Shown here piece by piece: positions 16,969-26,000 of a stretch of DNA of 37,448 nucleotides. The notes under the pieces were generated by a model. The model was not told the origin of the DNA. It did no database searches and saw only the letters and a list, made by a program, of their open reading frames with translations. Source of the stretch: Porphyromonadaceae bacterium (GTDB lineage: Bacteria; Bacteroidota; Bacteroidia; Bacteroidales; Porphyromonadaceae); contig JAUMYV010000013.1 of NCBI GenBank assembly GCA_030528445.1, forward strand, positions 1-37,448. The letters are read 5' to 3'. Made by a program: the position numbers and the translations under genes. The stretch's first letter is position 1. The number at the start of each line of letters is the position of its first letter.

Positions 16969-18099
16969 CTACTCGGCCACTGCAATGCTTTGTTCTTTCT
17001 TCCCTGCCTTGATCGTGTAGACTGCAGCCTTCGAGAATGTTAGGGTTACTCCCGTCTCCGTCTTCTCTAGGGTTACGCCCTCGTTTGGGGTACACTCAAT
17101 CTCCGAAGGAGCCAAGATGCCGTCTTCGTTGAGGTATCTGACGAAGAGTTTTCGTCCACTAGAGTTAGGGTCGGGTGTAATCTGTAGTTCTCCTGCTGGG
17201 TCGAAGGTGATGATAGCATTATTGAGCGTCTCAATAATTTTGGCTAAACCACCTGGCATATCTGCAGGTCCTGCTTGGATCTCGAAGTCGACGGTCGTCT
17301 CAATGCTGTACTTGGACTCTTGGGTTACCTTAGAGTCTTTCTTGTTGGAGTACTCGGCCTTTTTCTCCGAGTCCTTGGCATCCTTCGACTTCTTATAATC
17401 TTTGTAGAAGTCAATAGCTTTGCCGCTATACTTCATTACCTCACGCCACCAAGCGGGATCATCGTCTTTGTCCTCTTTCTTGCTCTCGTCGGACTTGGCA
17501 GACTTGTCGTCCTTCTCTGCTTGCCCCGACTTGTCGTCCTTCTTGGTGCCATCTCCAGAGCTGTCCGCTTTGCTCGAGGCTTGGTCTCCTTCCTTGGATT
17601 TACCGTCCGCCTTCGCCTGCGCAATAGCCTCATCCGTTTTCGTATTCTTGTCCTTGTCGGAGGCTTCCTCTTTCTTCTCGTCCTTTTTGTCCTTGTCCTT
17701 ATTCAGATCAAGTGAGATATCGGGTGCTGTACCCCAAGAGGACGAGGCCTTGATAGAGGCCTTGAAGCTAATCGTGACAGCATTGATCTGCAAGAAGTTG
17801 ATTGGCACAAGCGTGATGAGTGGCACCATGATCTTCTGCCGCCTCCCATCCTTGACGAACTCGAAGCCAACCGAGGCTGCGACCTGATTATTCTCCTTGT
17901 CCGAGAAGATCCCCATCTCTCTAAGGGCTGCGATCGTCGTCTGGTGGCTCTCGTTTTGCGCAGCCACACACGCCCTTAGCGGTTCGCTAATTAAGTGTGT
18001 GAAAGGGATGTCTGTTACTCCACCTAATGTAGCCTTACGCAGGGCTGCATAGTCGATCGAGCTAGTAGAGTTCTGCGATTGATTTGTTTCTTCAGCCAT
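16969..18099 (-). CDS. DUF2589-type protein with long charged linker
   Basis: A 376-residue protein. The core reads IPFTHLISEPLRACVAAQ (31-48), VPLITLVPINFLQINAVTISFKA (92-114), then NKKDSKVTQESKYSIE (252-267) and PADMPGGLAKIIETLNNA (278-295). Between the halves lies an extreme low-complexity stretch at about 131-250, made mainly of K, D, E and S, interrupted by PAWWREVMKYSGKAIDFYKDYKK. The last part (about 300-376) is a small beta-sandwich-like domain ending YTIKAGKKEQSIAVAE. No signal peptide. The linker should be disordered and could act as a flexible spacer or polyampholyte tether. The gap to the previous gene is 28 bases. Function unknown. Confidence 0.82.
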   Translation of the reverse strand: MAEETNQSQNSTSSIDYAALRKATLGGVTDIPFTHLISEPLRACVAAQNESHQTTIAALREMGIFSDKENNQVAASVGFEFVKDGRRQKIMVPLITLVPINFLQINAVTISFKASIKASSSWGTAPDISLDLNKDKDKKDEKKEEASDKDKNTKTDEAIAQAKADGKSKEGDQASSKADSSGDGTKKDDKSGQAEKDDKSAKSDESKKEDKDDDPAWWREVMKYSGKAIDFYKDYKKSKDAKDSEKKAEYSNKKDSKVTQESKYSIETTVDFEIQAGPADMPGGLAKIIETLNNAIITFDPAGELQITPDPNSSGRKLFVRYLNEDGILAPSEIECTPNEGVTLEKTETGVTLTFSKAAVYTIKAGKKEQSIAVAE

Positions 18100-18127
18100 A
18101 GTCGTATCTCCTATTCTTTAGTTAGGG

Positions 18128-19009
18128 TTATGGAGTTACTACAATCAAGGCTTGGCAGTCGCCACCTTTGATGTAGTATTCCCCCTCTTCGCCGAAAGTC
18201 GCGATTACGTTCTCACCATTGCTTGCGACCTTGAGGGGATTTTGGTCAAATCCCCCAGTGGAACCGTTACCACCCTCTTGCCCTTGCCACTTATCCTCTG
18301 CATCCGTAGCCTTACGCCACTGGACTTCCTTGGGTGACCAAACACCTGCATTGTTGCGATAAGAAATGATGACCGACTGATTGACTGGCACCATATGTTC
18401 GCTCACCGTCAGCTCTCCCTTGGCATTGACTGTGTCTACCGCACTATTGAGGATCTCTAGTACCCTAGCCATACCAGCAGGCATACTATCTTGCCCAGCA
18501 TGGACATGCACGTCCATCGTGTACTCGACACTGTATTTGGACTCTTGCGTTGCCTTAGAATCCTTTTTGCTCGAGAAGTTGGCATGCATCTCTACCGAGG
18601 CCTTGGCAAATACTCCTTTGTAGCCAGCTTCGATTTTAGCCCCTACATCAACCGCCCTAGACTGCTTTACTTCGGTTGAGCTGGATGCAGATGCCGAAAT
18701 CTGAGCTTTGAAGTTGATCTCAATCTCATTGATCGCAATATAAGGTATCGGGACAATGGTTAGTAGCGGGATGATAAGCATCATCTTGCGGCCTCCCTGT
18801 ATATACTCGAAGCTGACAGTTATAGCCTTGGTATTCCCCTCTTTGTCCGTCTGCAAACCTACCTGCTTGATAAACTCCCACGTCGTTTGGGCAGCTTGAG
18901 CTTGAGCATTGATGCAGGCAGTAAGTGGTCCTCCGATGATCGAACCAAAGGGGATAGCCTGCAAGGCAGAGGTCGCAACCTGAGAGGGGGTTGTGTCTAT
19001 ATTAGCCAT
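18128..19009 (-). CDS. DUF2589-type protein, near-minimal member
   Basis: A 293-residue protein and the cleanest example of the family. The helix AIPFGSIIGGPLTACINAQ (18-36) leads into AQTTWEFIKQVG. Strands IPLLTIVPIPYIAINEIEINFKA follow at 80-102, then a short insert (about 105-145, alternating small and charged residues), SSKKDSKATQESKYSVEYT (146-164) and AGQDSMPAGMARVLEILN (171-188). The C-terminal domain (about 198-293) is beta-rich with a Gly-rich loop and ends in GEYYIKGGDCQALIVV. The N- and C-terminal halves are close to those of the gene upstream (19114-20169), so these two are probably a recent duplication. No signal peptide or membrane segment; probably cytoplasmic. Function unknown; the family name is from memory of the motif. 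Confidence 0.85.
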   Translation of the reverse strand: MANIDTTPSQVATSALQAIPFGSIIGGPLTACINAQAQAAQTTWEFIKQVGLQTDKEGNTKAITVSFEYIQGGRKMMLIIPLLTIVPIPYIAINEIEINFKAQISASASSSTEVKQSRAVDVGAKIEAGYKGVFAKASVEMHANFSSKKDSKATQESKYSVEYTMDVHVHAGQDSMPAGMARVLEILNSAVDTVNAKGELTVSEHMVPVNQSVIISYRNNAGVWSPKEVQWRKATDAEDKWQGQEGGNGSTGGFDQNPLKVASNGENVIATFGEEGEYYIKGGDCQALIVVTP

Positions 19010-19113
19010 AGCGTTTGTGTCTAAAAGTTAAACCATCACGAATATCTCTGTATTCGACCTATAGACTTCGTTGGAGGGATCCCAATATCCGAAATCCCTC
19101 TCTTGATGATGTC
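19010..19113 (-). promoter_or_regulatory. Intercistronic hairpins between the first two cluster genes
   Basis: This is the longest gap inside the cluster (104 bases). It contains two inverted repeats: CGAATA/TATTCG at 19039-19056 with a 6-base loop, and GAGGGAT/ATCCCTC at 19074-19100 with a 13-base loop. No T-run follows either on the minus strand. They may be partial terminators or RNA-processing or stability signals that set the first gene apart from the rest. Confidence 0.4.
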
Positions 19114-20169
19114 CTAGCTCTGTGTTTTGGCAACAACAACCTTGATAGTTTCCGTTAGCGTTCCTTCAGCATTGGATAGCAGATATTCTCCTTCTTCTAA
19201 TTCAGCAGAAGCTCTATCTTTATTACGGACAGTGAGCAAATCGCTATCCTTTTCAGATGTACTATCTCCCACCTTCTTCTTGAGCCAGAAGTCCTCCTTA
19301 CGTGTGGAGAGTAGCCCCTCTGGAGTCTTGTAGACCACCTCAAGGGTACCTTTCTTCCCTTGAGCAATCAGCAGGATGTTGTTATTGATGAGGAACTCGC
19401 CTTCTGGGTTGCAGACGTCCATAGCGTTACCGATAAGCTCTAAGACCTTAGCCATACCTGCTGGCATGCTGTCCTGTGAGGCGTGTACAGCCACATCCAT
19501 CGTGTACTCTACGCTATACTTAGACTCACGCGTGCCGACCGAGTCTTTCTTGCTCGAGATAGAGGCCTGCATCGAGTTGCGGGAGTAATCGCTCGAGTAG
19601 CTAGACTCGTTGTGGCCGCTTCTGTTTTTATTCCACCAGCGACCAGATCGCCCATAGCTTCGACTACTTTGGGTGTCCAAGCTACTATTGTAGTTAGAGC
19701 TAGTTCTATCATCCGCCTCTGTGATGGCGTCTTGATCCATGGCACTGGCTTGAGCCTTGATGTTAGCCTTGAAGTTGATATCAATTGTATTGATTGCAAT
19801 GTAAGGAATAGGCACGATGCTTAGCATGGGGACGTTGAGGCGTACCAAACGACCTGCTTGGATGAACTGAAAGCATACATAGATAGCCTTTTTCTCCAAC
19901 ACAGGATCCATAATAGTTTGACCTTTGGAGTCTTTAATTTCATTGCCATATCTATCCAAGCGAGGTGCTTTGACGATTTCTCCCTTGGGGTCTCTTACTG
20001 GCACATCCTCTAGCCCAACCTCACGAATGAAGTCTACTGTGGTCTGAGCGGCCAAGCGCTGAGCCTTGACGCACGCCTGCAGAGGGCCTCCGATGATGTT
20101 CTCGAATGGGATTGCTCTAAGAGCACTAGTGGCTACCGATGAAGGTGCCGTACTGATAACTTTTTCCAT
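19114..20169 (-). CDS. DUF2589-type protein, first gene of the cluster
   Basis: A 351-residue protein. Core: IPFENIIGGPLQACVKAQ (20-37), AQTTVDFIREVG, VPMLSIVPIPYIAINTIDINFKA (113-135), SSKKDSVGTRESKYSVEYT (205-223), SQDSMPAGMAKVLELIG (231-247), then a beta-rich C-terminal domain ending in a GEYLLSNAEG turn. Two regions are expanded relative to its nearest paralog. A charged loop (about 55-92, VRDPKGEIVKAPRLDRYGN) splits the helix from the strands. A Ser/Asn/Arg-rich insert (about 150-200) contains RSGRWWNKNRSG. The WW pair inside an otherwise polar insert recurs in the third gene. No signal peptide. It is the promoter-proximal gene, so probably the most abundant product. Function unknown. 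Confidence 0.83.
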   Translation of the reverse strand: MEKVISTAPSSVATSALRAIPFENIIGGPLQACVKAQRLAAQTTVDFIREVGLEDVPVRDPKGEIVKAPRLDRYGNEIKDSKGQTIMDPVLEKKAIYVCFQFIQAGRLVRLNVPMLSIVPIPYIAINTIDINFKANIKAQASAMDQDAITEADDRTSSNYNSSLDTQSSRSYGRSGRWWNKNRSGHNESSYSSDYSRNSMQASISSKKDSVGTRESKYSVEYTMDVAVHASQDSMPAGMAKVLELIGNAMDVCNPEGEFLINNNILLIAQGKKGTLEVVYKTPEGLLSTRKEDFWLKKKVGDSTSEKDSDLLTVRNKDRASAELEEGEYLLSNAEGTLTETIKVVVAKTQS

Positions 20170-20323
20170 AGTAACTCTAATTGTTTATGATTAAGAATTG
20201 AAAAGATTTAACATTCAATCTCGCTAGACTGGTCTAAAATATCTCCACAGACATATAGACTAGATGTTCGCTCAGCCTACATGAGCTCCTATTGTCTCTT
20301 TTTGGTTATACCATCCTATCCAA

Positions 20324-20355
20324 CAAAGGTATAGATTAAGATACATAAAACGAAA
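20324..20355 (-). promoter_or_regulatory. Probable promoter of the DUF2589-type cluster
   Basis: On the minus strand TTTC (20355-20352) and TACCTTTG (20331-20324) are separated by 20 bases, close to the Bacteroidota consensus TTTG-N20-TAnnTTTG. The leader to the start at 20169 would be about 150 bases. No other promoter of this quality was noticed inside the cluster, which supports one transcript. Confidence 0.6.
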
Positions 20356-20416
20356 TATTTGATGATAATAATTTTTTTTAGTACGCATAGTGAACTTATT
20401 TTCATAGATTATTCTA

Positions 20417-21106
20417 TCATAATAACAAGGGTGCCGCCGCGCGTAGAATCTCTCGCTTGTCAGGGGGACCTGGGAGACGGGATACGACGAAGCCTGCTCT
20501 CTGCAACCGACGGCGCACCTCTCCTTTGGCGCAGTAAGTCACCAGCACCGCCCCAGCTGCTGTATGCTCGTAGAGACGTCGGAAGATCTCCTCCGACCAC
20601 AACTCGGCTTGAGTCTCGGGGGAGAAGGCATCGAAGTATATTAAATCAACTTCGCCTTGAGGGGTATAGGCGAGTAGATCAACCGCTTCTTTGCGCAGGG
20701 TAAAGTATTCGTTTAGCTTATAGTTCTCTCCCCATGTCGCCTCGTGCAGGGCAATCAGTGTGGCACGGGGTGTATCGTGTGGCGTTTGGTAGCTAAGTTG
20801 GTGGTAGATTTCCTTGGGTACTGGGTAGAGCTCTAGAGAGGTGTAGTGTAGCGGGCGTTCGATGAGCTGAGCTTGCTCTAGGCTTAGTAGTGCGTTGAGC
20901 CCTGTGCCGAAGCCAATCTCGAGTACCCTTAGAGGCTTCTTGTCGTCTAGTGAAGCGCGAAAGAGTAGCCCTGCGTGGATGAAGATGTGCATACTCTCCT
21001 GCATCGCTCCGTGCGTGGAGTGATAATGTTCGCCAAGGGTGGCATTGTAGAGCGTTAGGCTGCCATCCTCGGTTAGGTGGCAAGAGGGGAGCGGTGGCTT
21101 ATTCAT
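20417..21106 (-). CDS. mnmD: tRNA (mnm5s2U34) methyltransferase, MnmD-type
   Basis: A 229-residue methyltransferase when started at 21106. This start overlaps the stop of the upstream SpoU gene in ATGAATAA, a translational-coupling arrangement. A longer frame from 21160 would run further into that gene. SAM-binding motif I is LEIGFGTGLNALL; DLIYFDAFSPETQAELWSEEIF and VTYCAKGEVRRRLQRAGF are the signature of the methyltransferase half of MnmC. The FAD-dependent oxidase half is absent, as in stand-alone MnmD proteins. It methylates 5-aminomethyl-2-thiouridine at tRNA wobble position 34. It is the last gene of the mfd operon. Confidence 0.9.
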   Translation of the reverse strand: MNKPPLPSCHLTEDGSLTLYNATLGEHYHSTHGAMQESMHIFIHAGLLFRASLDDKKPLRVLEIGFGTGLNALLSLEQAQLIERPLHYTSLELYPVPKEIYHQLSYQTPHDTPRATLIALHEATWGENYKLNEYFTLRKEAVDLLAYTPQGEVDLIYFDAFSPETQAELWSEEIFRRLYEHTAAGAVLVTYCAKGEVRRRLQRAGFVVSRLPGPPDKREILRAAAPLLL

Positions 21107-21653
21107 CGGACGAATGTTGTAGTAGCGCGAGCAAAGGGCGAGCGAATTGCCAGATTGCAATACCTGCGGCTACGCTCACGTTGAGGGAATGCTTTGTGCC
21201 GAACTGTGGGATCTCGATGCACCCCGTGCACATATCCACGACGCTCTGTCGCACACCTTTGACCTCGTTGCCCAGCACTAGAGCATAGCGCTCGGCTTCG
21301 GTCGGTGCGCATTGCTCTAGCGATAGGCTCCCGTGTGCCTGCTCTAGTGCATAGACCTTGTAGCCCGCGCCGAGCAGCTCGGCGACAGCATCCTCGGCCG
21401 ATGGGGTATAGTGCCACGATACAGTGTCCTCTGCCCCTAGAGCCGTCTTATGAATATCCGGATGTGGCGGCTGAGCTGTGATGCCACAGAGGTACAAGCC
21501 CTCTAGGCGAAAGGCATCTGCCGAGCGAAAAACCGAACCGATGTTGTTCATGCTACGCACATCATCGAGCACGATGACTAGCGGTAGCTTGCGGCTCGCC
21601 TTGTAGCCCTCGTGGTCGAGGCGAGCCATTTCTGTTATCTTGAGTTTCTTCAT
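21099..21653 (-). CDS. SpoU/TrmH-family RNA 2'-O-methyltransferase
   Basis: A 184-residue SPOUT-class enzyme with the three SpoU motifs: LDDVRSMNNIGSVFRSADAF (motif 1, about 29-48), YALVLGNEVKGV (motif 2, about 127-138) and IEIPQFGTKHSLNVSVAAGIA (motif 3, about 147-167). These form the trefoil knot that binds SAM. There is no N-terminal RNA-binding extension, so it belongs to the short forms. The RNA target, probably tRNA, cannot be assigned. It lies 15 bases after the outer-membrane protein gene and overlaps mnmD by 8 bases, so two RNA-modifying enzymes are translated together. Confidence 0.9.
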   Translation of the reverse strand: MKKLKITEMARLDHEGYKASRKLPLVIVLDDVRSMNNIGSVFRSADAFRLEGLYLCGITAQPPHPDIHKTALGAEDTVSWHYTPSAEDAVAELLGAGYKVYALEQAHGSLSLEQCAPTEAERYALVLGNEVKGVRQSVVDMCTGCIEIPQFGTKHSLNVSVAAGIAIWQFARPLLALLQHSSDE

Positions 21654-21668
21654 TCGGTGATTTTGGGG

Positions 21669-22286
21669 TTAGAGCATATAGCCAATGCCTACTGATATGG
21701 CAGGAGCGTAGTACCACTGCGCCTGGTAGTAGCTATTGGGATAGACATAGCTGGCCGAGAGGCCAATCTGGTAGTGGTACGAGAGCGACTCTCCCAGTCT
21801 ACGCCGAGCCCCCCAAGCTACGAGTGCACTGCTGTAGGCATGGCGGTAGTAACCCGAGCTAGCCACGAGGTTAGCCACTGTGATGGGTGATACCCTTAGG
21901 GTGATGTAGTTGGCAGTGTTGCCCGAGACATTGTAGCCCGCAGCCCGTCGCTTGAGTAGGTTGTAGTACCACGTAGCGTCCACCTCGAGGGCAGGAGAGA
22001 GGGAGAAACCGAAGTCGCTGTGGGTTGTCCGTCGCTCCGATGCGCCTTCTATGATGGTCTGCTGGTCGAAGCTAAAGTGGAAGGAGCTATTTACTCCGAT
22101 GCTAAAGCCTACGGAGAAGTCTGGTGCGATGTTTTTCTCTAGCGTGTAGCCGATGCGCCCAAGCCCTAGCTCTAGAGCGTGGTAGGTCGGGAGTTGCTCC
22201 GATGTCTCTTGGGCTGTGAGAGCCATCGGGCATAGCAAGCTTGCTAGCCCTAGTAGGCTAAGTATGGTGTGGATATGCCTCTTCAT
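21669..22286 (-). CDS. Probable outer-membrane beta-barrel protein
   Basis: A 205-residue protein when started at 22286, where a clear signal peptide begins (LSLLGLASLLCPMALTAQE). The longer frame back to 22445 overlaps the sirtuin gene and lacks a signal. The mature part shows alternating hydrophobic and polar strands with many Tyr and Ser residues (GFSLSPALEVDATWYYNLL, YHYQIGLSASYVYPNSYYQAQWYYAPA) and a C-terminal SVGIGYML, typical of small outer-membrane barrels of about 8 strands. No specific family recognised. It sits 46 bases after the sirtuin gene and 15 before the SpoU gene. Confidence 0.75.
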   Translation of the reverse strand: MKRHIHTILSLLGLASLLCPMALTAQETSEQLPTYHALELGLGRIGYTLEKNIAPDFSVGFSIGVNSSFHFSFDQQTIIEGASERRTTHSDFGFSLSPALEVDATWYYNLLKRRAAGYNVSGNTANYITLRVSPITVANLVASSGYYRHAYSSALVAWGARRRLGESLSYHYQIGLSASYVYPNSYYQAQWYYAPAISVGIGYML

Positions 22287-22332
22287 TGTCGTATTTTCTT
22301 GATGGGTGATTGGATGGCTGATACTTATCTGC

Positions 22333-23034
22333 CTACTGCTCCCTCTTCTTGAGCAAATCTCGTAGCTGACTAAGGCCTTGGCTGGCACCAGCCTCGATCC
22401 AGTGGATCTGACTTCGGTAGGGCGAAGAGACGGGTTTGGGGTCAATGAGGTAGACAGGTGTGGAGTAGGGGACGTAGCCGAGCAATCCTGCCGCGGGATA
22501 TACGTTGAGCGAAGTGCCTACGACGACGAATATATCAGCCTGCTCGGCTAGCTCAATAGCAGGCACCATCATGGGGACATCTTCGCCAAACCACACGATG
22601 AAGGGGCGAAGCTGACTGCCGTCTGGGGCAAGATCTCCAACCTTGAGGGCAAGGGTCTCGGGCGTAACGGGGTAGGTTTTCTGACGGTGCTTGACCGAGC
22701 AGTTCTTCGACAGCTCTCCATGTAGATGGATGACGTGTGTGCTACCTGCTCGCTCGTGTAGGTCGTCTACATTCTGCGTGATCACGTGCACCTCGTAGTC
22801 CTGCTCCAGCTCGGCGATAGCTAGATGCCCAGCGTTGGGCTTAGCCTGATCTGCCTCGCGTCTACGCATGGCGTAGAAGTCGAGCACGAGCTGTGGATTT
22901 CGGTAGAAGCCCTCGATTGAGGCCACATCCTCTACGCGGTGATTCATCCATAGCCCATCGCTATCTCGGAAGGTCGCCAGGCCACTCTCGGCACTCATAC
23001 CCGCGCCCGAGAGGATGACTAATTTCTTTTTCAT
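22333..23034 (-). CDS. cobB: Sirtuin NAD-dependent protein deacylase, CobB/SIRT5-like
   Basis: A 233-residue Sir2 protein. GAGMSAESGLATFRD (10-24) binds NAD, TQNVDDLHERAG (86-97) is the second NAD motif, and HLHG carries the catalytic His (about residue 105). Tyr54 and Arg57 in FYAMRR match the class III YxxR pair that selects succinyl, malonyl or glutaryl lysine, so desuccinylase activity is likely. The usual four zinc-binding cysteines are missing; the only Cys is at about 112 in SKNCSVK. It lies 23 bases after mfd on the same strand, so it is probably co-transcribed. Cytoplasmic. Confidence 0.93.
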   Translation of the reverse strand: MKKKLVILSGAGMSAESGLATFRDSDGLWMNHRVEDVASIEGFYRNPQLVLDFYAMRRREADQAKPNAGHLAIAELEQDYEVHVITQNVDDLHERAGSTHVIHLHGELSKNCSVKHRQKTYPVTPETLALKVGDLAPDGSQLRPFIVWFGEDVPMMVPAIELAEQADIFVVVGTSLNVYPAAGLLGYVPYSTPVYLIDPKPVSSPYRSQIHWIEAGASQGLSQLRDLLKKREQ

Positions 23035-23057
23035 ACTTCACAGTTGTTGTTGGGTGA

Positions 23058-26000
23058 TTACTTCATCATATCCTCGCAGAGAGCGATGGCCTCTGCGATG
23101 CTCTCAACCTGCTTGATGCGCAGGATGTGTCGGCCATTGCGCTGCTTAAACTCGCATCGCTTGCTGTGCTGCACCACATAGTTGATCAGTTTATCGAAAG
23201 CGGACGACTTGTAGTAGGGGCTTGCTTCGTCCGCTACGAGGTGCAGGCTCATCATCTCCGAGCGCAGGATCAGCTTCTCAATGCCCAGAGACTTGCCCAG
23301 GCGTCTGAGTCGTGGCACGAGGACGAGCTCCTCGGCCTGATGGGGCAGTACCCCGAAGCGGTCGATTAGACGCTCGCGGAAGGCCTTGAGCTCCTCGTCA
23401 CGCGAGAGATTGTCTAGCTCACGGTAGAGTAGGATGCGCTCGGCATCGCTCGGCACGTAGCTCTCGGGGAGCGAAAGTTCTAGGTCGCTCTCCACGGAGG
23501 TCTCCACGACGAAGTGATCTGCACGCCCCTCTGTCTCACTTCGGTAGAGCTCACTAAACTCATCGACTTTGAGTTCGTTCACAGCCTCCTCAAACACTTT
23601 CTGATAGGTCTCGTAGCCCATGTTGGCGATGAAGCCACTCTGCTCCGTCCCCAGAGCATTGCCTGCTCCACGTATATCTAGGTCTTGTAGTGCGATGCGC
23701 ACGCCACTACCTAGTTCGCTGAAGTTCTCCAGAGCCCTAAGCCTGCGTCGCGACTCCTCGGGCAGGGTAGCTAGAGGCGGACTAAGCAGGTAGCAGAAAG
23801 CCTTGCGGTCGCTACGCCCCACGCGTCCTCGTAGCTGATGTAGCTCGCCTAGGCCATAGCGGTGCGCATCGTTGATGATGATGGTGTTGGCGTTCGGCAC
23901 GTCAATGCCATTCTCAATGATGGTCGTGGCAACCAGTACGTCGTACTCGTGATTGCCAAAGTCGAGCAGCAGCTGCTCTAGCTCCGCTGGCGACATCTGC
24001 CCATGCCCTACAGCCACACGGGCATCGGGCACCTCGCGCTTGACCACACCAGCCACTTCACTGATGTTCTGGATGCGGTTATGCACTAGATAGACCTGCC
24101 CATTGCGGCTAAGCTCGAAGTTGACCGCCTCGGCGATCGTCTCGGCATCGAAGCGTGTGAGGATTGTCTCTACGGGGCGTCGGTTAGCAGGTGGCGTATT
24201 GATGTTGGAGAGGTCTCGGGCACCCATCAGAGAGAACTGCAGGGTGCGGGGAATTGGTGTCGCACTCATCGTCAGCGTATCGACATTGACCTGTAGCTTG
24301 CGTAGACGCTCCTTGACCGCCACGCCGAACTTCTGCTCCTCATCGATCACGAGTAGCCCTAGATCCTTGAACTGTACGTCCTTGCTCGTCAGGCGATGAG
24401 TCCCGATGACGATATCGATCTGACCCCCGCGCAGATCCTTGAGGGTATCCTTGGTGGCCTTGGCCGATCGCGCACGCGATAGATACTCGATGCGAACGGG
24501 GAAGCCTGCCAGGCGCTTGCAGAAGGTGCGGTAGTGCTGATATGCCAGCACCGTCGTGGGGACGAGCACTGCCACCTGCTTGCCGTCTGTAGCGGCTTTG
24601 AAGGCCGCTTGTATAGCAACCTCCGTTTTGCCGAAGCCAACGTCTCCGCAGAGTAGCCGATCCATCGGGAACGAACGCTCCATATCCGCCTTTACAGCCT
24701 CTATCGCTTTGGCTTGGTCGGGCGTGTATTCGTACATAAACGAGGCCTCTAGCTCGTGCTGGAGGTAGGAGTCGGGGCTGAAGGCGAAGCCTGGGGTCTC
24801 GCGTCGCTTGGCATATAGGCGAATGAGGTCTCGGGCAATGTCCTTGATCTGTTTCTTGGTCTTATCCTTGATGCGCTGCCATGCTCCAGTGCCGAGCGTC
24901 GAGAGCTGTGTCGCCTCGGCAGCGTCTCGCGAGCGGTAGTGCGAGAGCTTGTGTAGGCTGTGTAGGTTGACGTAGATGCTATCGCCCTTGCGGTACTCGA
25001 TCTTGACGACCTCCTGTGGGCGTCCGCCTAGATCCATCGTGAGCAAACCACCGAAGCGGCCAATGCCGTGCTCGGAGTGCACGACTAGATCCCCGGGGCT
25101 GAAGGTCATCAGCTCCTTGAGCGATAGATTGACTTTGCCTGCTCGCGCCTTGTCGCTACGTAGGTTATAGCGATGGTAGCGGCCAAATATCTCATGCTCG
25201 GTAAGTAGAACGATGCCTTGGGTAGCGTCTACGAAGCCCTCGTGTAGGATGCCCTGCTGCCACTGTGGTAGAGCCAGCTTGGGGCGACGCTCTAGGATGA
25301 TCTCGCAGACACGCTTATACTGCTCCTCGGTAGCCGCACTTAGGTAGACCTCGTGTCCACGCTCCTCCCATTCGGTCAGCCTTAGGGTTAGCGCATCGTA
25401 ATCCTTGCCTAGTACGGGGTGCGCCTCTATGCCTAGATCTAGAGAGGCCTCTTGAGCTTTGGTGCGCCAGTAGCAGTGGGGCATACGGCCGTCTGCCTCT
25501 CGTATCGCTTCGGGTGCGATGAGCAGGCGTTGTAGCTGCTCGAGCGTGTCGAAGCCTTCGCCATCGTTGAGCTTAGGGCTATCCTGCCAGATATACCCCA
25601 CTCGGTCGCTTAGGTAATGGCTATCCGAGGCGAAGACCAGCGTGCTAGCTCCGAGTAGAGCTTGCAGGGGTACTAGAACCCCTGTCGCCGAGGCTAGGTC
25701 AGGTACTAGGCTGATGTGTTCGTGCCGTGTGATGGAGAGCTGAGTCTCTACGTCGAAGCTACGCAGGCTGTCGATCTCGTCGCCGAAGAAGTCGAGCCTA
25801 AGGGGATGCTCCGAGGCAAAGGCATAGACGTCGAAGATGCTCCCACGTATGGCGAATTGCCCAGGCTCGTAGACGTAGTCCACACGCTCGAAGCCCCACT
25901 CGAGTAGCTGATCCGCTACAGCCTGCTGCGAGACCTCCTGCCCTACACTGATTGTCAGATGCTCTTGGCTGATTTCGCTCTCCTGCATCACCCCCTCGGC

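Noticed and set aside
17275-17887. Plus-strand frames opposite the third cluster gene, looking like hydrophobic membrane proteins
   Set aside because: They are the complement of the K/D/E/S low-complexity linker, which reads as Leu/Val/Phe/Ser-rich on the other strand.
11888-20169. The cluster as a prophage or contractile injection system
   Set aside because: No sheath, tube, baseplate, ATPase, integrase or lysis genes are present; only the repeated core and its fusions are seen.
22333-23034. The sirtuin as a defence NADase (ThsA/DSR type)
   Set aside because: It is a short, stand-alone CobB-like protein with the deacylase YxxR pair, inside a housekeeping operon.
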